Assembly: GCA_963829585.1 (NCBI GenBank)
Contig: CAWHJD010000023.1
Span: 1 to 64,000, forward strand
Source: Sva-07 sp963829585
Lineage (GTDB): Bacteria; Actinomycetota; Acidimicrobiia; Acidimicrobiales; Ilumatobacteraceae
Direction of reading: 5' to 3'
Length of the DNA stretch: 64,000 nucleotides
Each line of letters opens with the position of its first letter. Within the stretch, counting starts at the first letter, position 1. Shown piece by piece: positions 61,601-64,000 of the stretch. A program made the translations under genes and the position numbers. The notes under the pieces were generated by a model. It worked only from the letters and a program-made list of their open reading frames with translations, searched no databases and was not told the DNA's origin.

Positions 61601-64000
61601 GACATGCCGACCTACGCGGTGACGTGGGCGAACGAGATCATCGATCGGTACCCGGAGCGCCAGGTCATCGTCAGCACCCATGCGTTCCTGAGCACCTCGG
61701 GGAGCCGTGGGACCTCGACCGTCACCGGGCGTTCCGACGGACTGTCGGCCTCGCAGGTCTGGGACCAGCTGATCAGCCCGAACTGCAACGTGTTCATGGT
61801 GGTCAACGGCCATTACCCGGGCGAAAGCCGGGCCACGACGAACAACAGCTGTGGCCGGCCGGTGCACCAGGTCGTGACCGACTACCAGAGCCGACTGAAT
61901 GGCGGAGACGGTTGGCTGCGCTACTACACGTTCAAGCCGTCGGAGAACCTGATCCAGGCGACGACCTACTCGCCCAAGCTCAACCAGTTCGAGATCGACT
62001 CGAACAGTGAGTTCACACTGGCCTACGACATGAGCTCCGCCGGCTTCTCCCAGATCGGGACCGTCACGGGTGCCTCAGGTTCGACGGCGTCGATGTACTG
62101 GCCAGGGCTCGACCGCAACAAGGAGTACGAGTGGTACGCGGTCGTGGACGACGGCCGGGCAGCCATCGCAAGCCCGACCTGGAGTTTCACCAGTGACAAC
62201 CCGAACTGGGCTGCCTACGTCGATCTCCGGTCGTCGGTCGGCGACCAGAACGCTGCGAACGTGCTGGAGATTCCGTCCGGTGCGGTTCCCTCGCCGATCA
62301 ATGCAGCGACGGTGTTCCCGCTGATCGACATCCAGTCGGGTGCACCCGTGGATGCGACGCTGCAGGTGGACAACAGCGGAATGGGCATCTCGTCCGACAA
62401 CGGTGCAGATTTCTCGGCCGGCCCGGCCTTCGGCGTGTTCGACGGAATCGTGGATGCGCAGGGTGTCTACTCCTACGCTGACGCCGCCGCCGTTTGGCAA
62501 CTGAACATCGCCGGGTTGAACCCGTCGAAGCGGTACGAGGTCGTCGTTTCGAGCAACCGGGACGAGGCTGTCTCGCCGGAGCGCTGGACGGAGGTCGAGT
62601 TGCTCGGCGCAGACGCATCGGTCGAGGCCGCCGGCGGCACGACGACCGTGGTGTCACCGTCACTCGTGCGACTGCAGACCAGGAACAACACCGCGCGTGG
62701 CGACATCGCTCGTTGGACTTCGATCGATCCGGGCGCCGACGGAGCGTTCAGCCTGGCGTCCGACCTCTTCCTGTCCGGCGGTTCCGATCGCTCGTATGCC
62801 CCTGTGCTGCTTCGTCTGCGGGAATTCGACGGACCGTTGCCGTCTGCGCCGCCCGTTCCGACGGGTTTGACCGTTGGGGTCGTGTCGGCCACCGAACTCG
62901 CCGTGTCATGGAACGACGTCACCGGCGAGAACGCCTACGAACTCCAGGTGAGCGCCAACGGTGGAGCCTTCGCGCCCGTTGCCGATTCGCCGCTCGCCGC
63001 GAACACCACCAGCTACCCGGCCACAGGACTGACCGCCGGCACCGAGTACTGCTACAAGATCCAAGCCACCAACACCGGAGGACCCTCAGGCTTCTCCAGC
63101 AGTCAATGCGCCACGCCGTTGCCGCCCGGGCCGCCCGTTCCGACGGGTTTGACCGTTGGGGTCGTGTCGGCCACCGAACTCGCCGTGTCATGGAACGACG
63201 TCACCGGCGAGACCGCCTACGAACTCCAGGTGAGCGCCAACAGCGGGCCCTTCGCTGCCGTGGCCGGGTCGCCACTCGCCGCGAACACCACCAGTTACCC
63301 GGCCACAGGACTGACCGCCGGCGTCGAGTACTGCTACAAGATCCAGGCCACCAACACCGGAGGACCCTCAGGCTTCTCCAGCAGTCAGTGCGCCACACCA
63401 CCCATCCCCGTACCGGTGTTGACGATGAGCGGCGGTTCCGCCAACGAGGGCGATCTCGGTGAGTCGAACCAGGTGACCTTCACGGTCACGTTGAACGGTG
63501 AAACACCGTTCCCGGTCACCGTCACCTACAAGACAGCGAACTTCACCGCATCAGCCGGTGTCGACTTCCTCGGCAAATCGGGAACCCTCACGTTCCCAGC
63601 ATCAACCACCACCACCCAAACCCAGACCGTCACCATCAACACCATCGGCGACGAACTCATCGAACCCAACGAACGCTTCTACCTCTACCTCCAGAACCCC
63701 ACCAACGCCACAGTCCCCGTCACCCGAACACTCGGCTACATCAACAACGACGATCCGCGCAACAACGTCCCGGTCGCCGATGACCTCGCCGCTGAGGTTG
63801 ACTACCGCAACTCGGTCGGCGTGGACATCGTGTTGTCCGGCTCGGACCTCGACGGTGACGACCTCACGTTCAGCCTCGTGGGAGACAACGGCGGAGCAAC
63901 ACTCGGCACGGTCACCGCGACCAACGGTGTCGCCACCTACATCCCCGCCGCAACGGGCGCAGGGGTGGACTCCTTCGAGTACATCGCCAACGACGGACGC
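58622..64000 (+). CDS. Giant LamG/metallophosphoesterase/FN3/Calx-beta surface protein (3' end beyond window)
   Basis: ATG 58622 with GGAGGGG upstream; open to 64000 (at least 1793 residues). A long Arg-rich signal leads to S-L-A-A-A. Three LamG-like domains (about residues 59-297, 307-540, 553-790; each with DEVRVWN or DEARIWN and W-H-H-[AV]-A-A-T-Y-D-G). A calcineurin-like phosphoesterase follows (about 847-1123) with VVIPDTQHYVD, S-H-L-G-D-V-T, P-G-N-H-D-L-G and N-G-H-Y-P-G. Then an unassigned region, two nearly identical FN3 domains (about 1410-1594), Calx-beta (about 1600-1707) and a VCBS/cadherin-like repeat. Predicted secreted or surface adhesin-enzyme. Confidence 0.92.
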   Translation, partial: MHSAGSIRRSVAGDAISGVGFRRRGTVRRSWVLLLASSLAASVAVVSTPSVSLAAASALSFDGVDDYVTFGDPAELDLAQFTVETWFKRTGAGVAATTGTGGITNFIPLVTHGGPQADGSNVDANWLVGIDDATDVLAADFEEGSGGTTPGLNHPVRGTTVITNDVWHHAAATYDGSTWNLYLDGALEATLLVGQPTRSDTIQHAALGVMLNSSGTTSNSLARFRGHLDEVRVWNSARSQADIAATMNSEITSDPGGLVARWGLEEGTGTTVADSISPASNGTLSPAATGPTWANGFNYVEPTPNPGPYSVAFNGTSTAIKVPDANALDTATFTVEAWVNRAAGGVTASTGTGGVVAYPIIAKGRAEAETANADVNYFLGIDAAGRVAGDFEQSGPGTNRPITGTTVIPVGEWHHVAATYDGSTWALYVDGQLDATSPTTAIPANAVNIAPVGIGTAYQTSGAVVAANGAFSGSIDEARIWNVARSAAEIEASFDQEISTATAGLVARWGMNEDSGAAVPDSIGTNNGVLSNGTRVAGFVVPVVPGVLDALDLGTAGAYATFGDPSKLDLAAFTVETWFRRDDEGVAGTTGSGGITDFIPLVTHGAPEADNSAVDANWVLGISNGSDVLAADFEEAATGGTPGLNHPVYGVTPITDDVWHHAAATYDGTTWKLYLDGNLERTLVVGQPVRSDSTQHAGLGAMLLSAGTPANTARFHGALDEARVWNSALSPAQIQANVNSELTTGTGLVARWGLDDSTGTTVADSIAPTANGTIQGSGSTWIEGAPFDIVVVPTSDPNVPTLVSPADGAIGVASPPKLEVAVSDPDGGQLTTTFYGREVGTPPGDDFTFVVIPDTQHYVDSADRAGYYTQQTQWIADNAAGLNIAFVSHLGDVTESFDSSEVEWQRADAAMDILDNAGIPNNLAPGNHDLGAGGTTSTFFDQYFPPSRYNLPQNPWYGGWLGEEPGQTDYLNRNNYELFTAGGIDFLIVHLEIDMPTYAVTWANEIIDRYPERQVIVSTHAFLSTSGSRGTSTVTGRSDGLSASQVWDQLISPNCNVFMVVNGHYPGESRATTNNSCGRPVHQVVTDYQSRLNGGDGWLRYYTFKPSENLIQATTYSPKLNQFEIDSNSEFTLAYDMSSAGFSQIGTVTGASGSTASMYWPGLDRNKEYEWYAVVDDGRAAIASPTWSFTSDNPNWAAYVDLRSSVGDQNAANVLEIPSGAVPSPINAATVFPLIDIQSGAPVDATLQVDNSGMGISSDNGADFSAGPAFGVFDGIVDAQGVYSYADAAAVWQLNIAGLNPSKRYEVVVSSNRDEAVSPERWTEVELLGADASVEAAGGTTTVVSPSLVRLQTRNNTARGDIARWTSIDPGADGAFSLASDLFLSGGSDRSYAPVLLRLREFDGPLPSAPPVPTGLTVGVVSATELAVSWNDVTGENAYELQVSANGGAFAPVADSPLAANTTSYPATGLTAGTEYCYKIQATNTGGPSGFSSSQCATPLPPGPPVPTGLTVGVVSATELAVSWNDVTGETAYELQVSANSGPFAAVAGSPLAANTTSYPATGLTAGVEYCYKIQATNTGGPSGFSSSQCATPPIPVPVLTMSGGSANEGDLGESNQVTFTVTLNGETPFPVTVTYKTANFTASAGVDFLGKSGTLTFPASTTTTQTQTVTINTIGDELIEPNERFYLYLQNPTNATVPVTRTLGYINNDDPRNNVPVADDLAAEVDYRNSVGVDIVLSGSDLDGDDLTFSLVGDNGGATLGTVTATNGVATYIPAATGAGVDSFEYIANDGR
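62849..63398 (+). repeat. 282-nt direct repeat encoding tandem FN3 domains
   Basis: 62849-63116 and 63131-63398 are nearly identical (94-codon period), differing in a few codons such as the Asn/Thr and Gly/Ser positions. They encode V-P-T-G-L-T-V-G-V-V-S-A-T-E-L-A-V-S-W. The high identity implies recent duplication. Confidence 0.85.

Overview
The window is high-GC, gene-dense actinobacterial DNA. It carries two F420-type flavin/deazaflavin enzymes, a GPP34 protein, paired DUF1876/DUF1918/CBS stress genes, Tat-dependent lipoproteins and a bifunctional cysNC. I infer an Acidimicrobiia-like (Ilumatobacter-like) organism; no rRNA or phylogenetic marker is present to prove it. There is no transposase, integrase, phage module or CRISPR array. 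One tRNA, tRNA-Leu(UAA), is present.

Layout. 1-6.3 kb: a TetR regulator divergent from a PEP-utiliser mobile-domain protein, then a copper-type module (SHOCT protein, DUF305 lipoprotein, CopC-CopD fusion) linked to a BlaI/M56-peptidase regulatory pair by two matching TACA-N3-TGTA operators. 6.5-17 kb: secreted and surface proteins (beta-propeller lipoprotein, LPxTG-like beta-helix protein), GPP34, tandem SRPBCC domains, a molybdopterin oxidoreductase, an Hsp70-like/GPxG-repeat/membrane fusion and the tRNA. 17-21 kb: a TauD-like dioxygenase, a phosphotransferase pair and a DUF1876/DUF1918/CBS dormancy-type trio. 21-26.6 kb: cupin, two Gfo/Idh oxidoreductases and a 766-aa Tat lipoprotein. 27-35 kb: sulfate assimilation (SLC13-type permease, cysNC, cysD, CysQ-like phosphatase, Cys-less Rrf2 regulator). 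35-43 kb: Ddn-like enzyme, second TauD-like gene, PD-(D/E)XK nuclease, secreted proteins and a DUF4012 protein.

43-57 kb is a surface polysaccharide locus: sugar aminotransferase, PglC-like sugar transferase, NeuD/PglD-like acetyltransferase, nucleotide-sugar dehydrogenase, two glycosyltransferases, epimerase and polysaccharide deacetylase. It contains two separate sets of HprK-like kinase plus PqqD-like protein (one also with an NTP_transf_5-type nucleotidyltransferase). At its centre are two convergent small Tat-exported proteins that share a leader beginning MDRREALKK. This combination is my main candidate for an undescribed system. 57-64 kb: a hypothetical protein with a DSDNG motif and a giant LamG/metallophosphoesterase/FN3/Calx-beta surface protein running off the right edge.

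Two features cut across the window. First, a set of 40-85 bp extragenic hairpins lies mostly at gene ends, several with the stop codon inside the stem, and one hairpin unit is inserted in frame inside a Gfo/Idh gene. Second, about 15 otherwise conserved genes carry single-base frameshifts, several at homopolymers; this looks more like residual sequencing indels than gene decay, so those genes are annotated as one span with the break noted.
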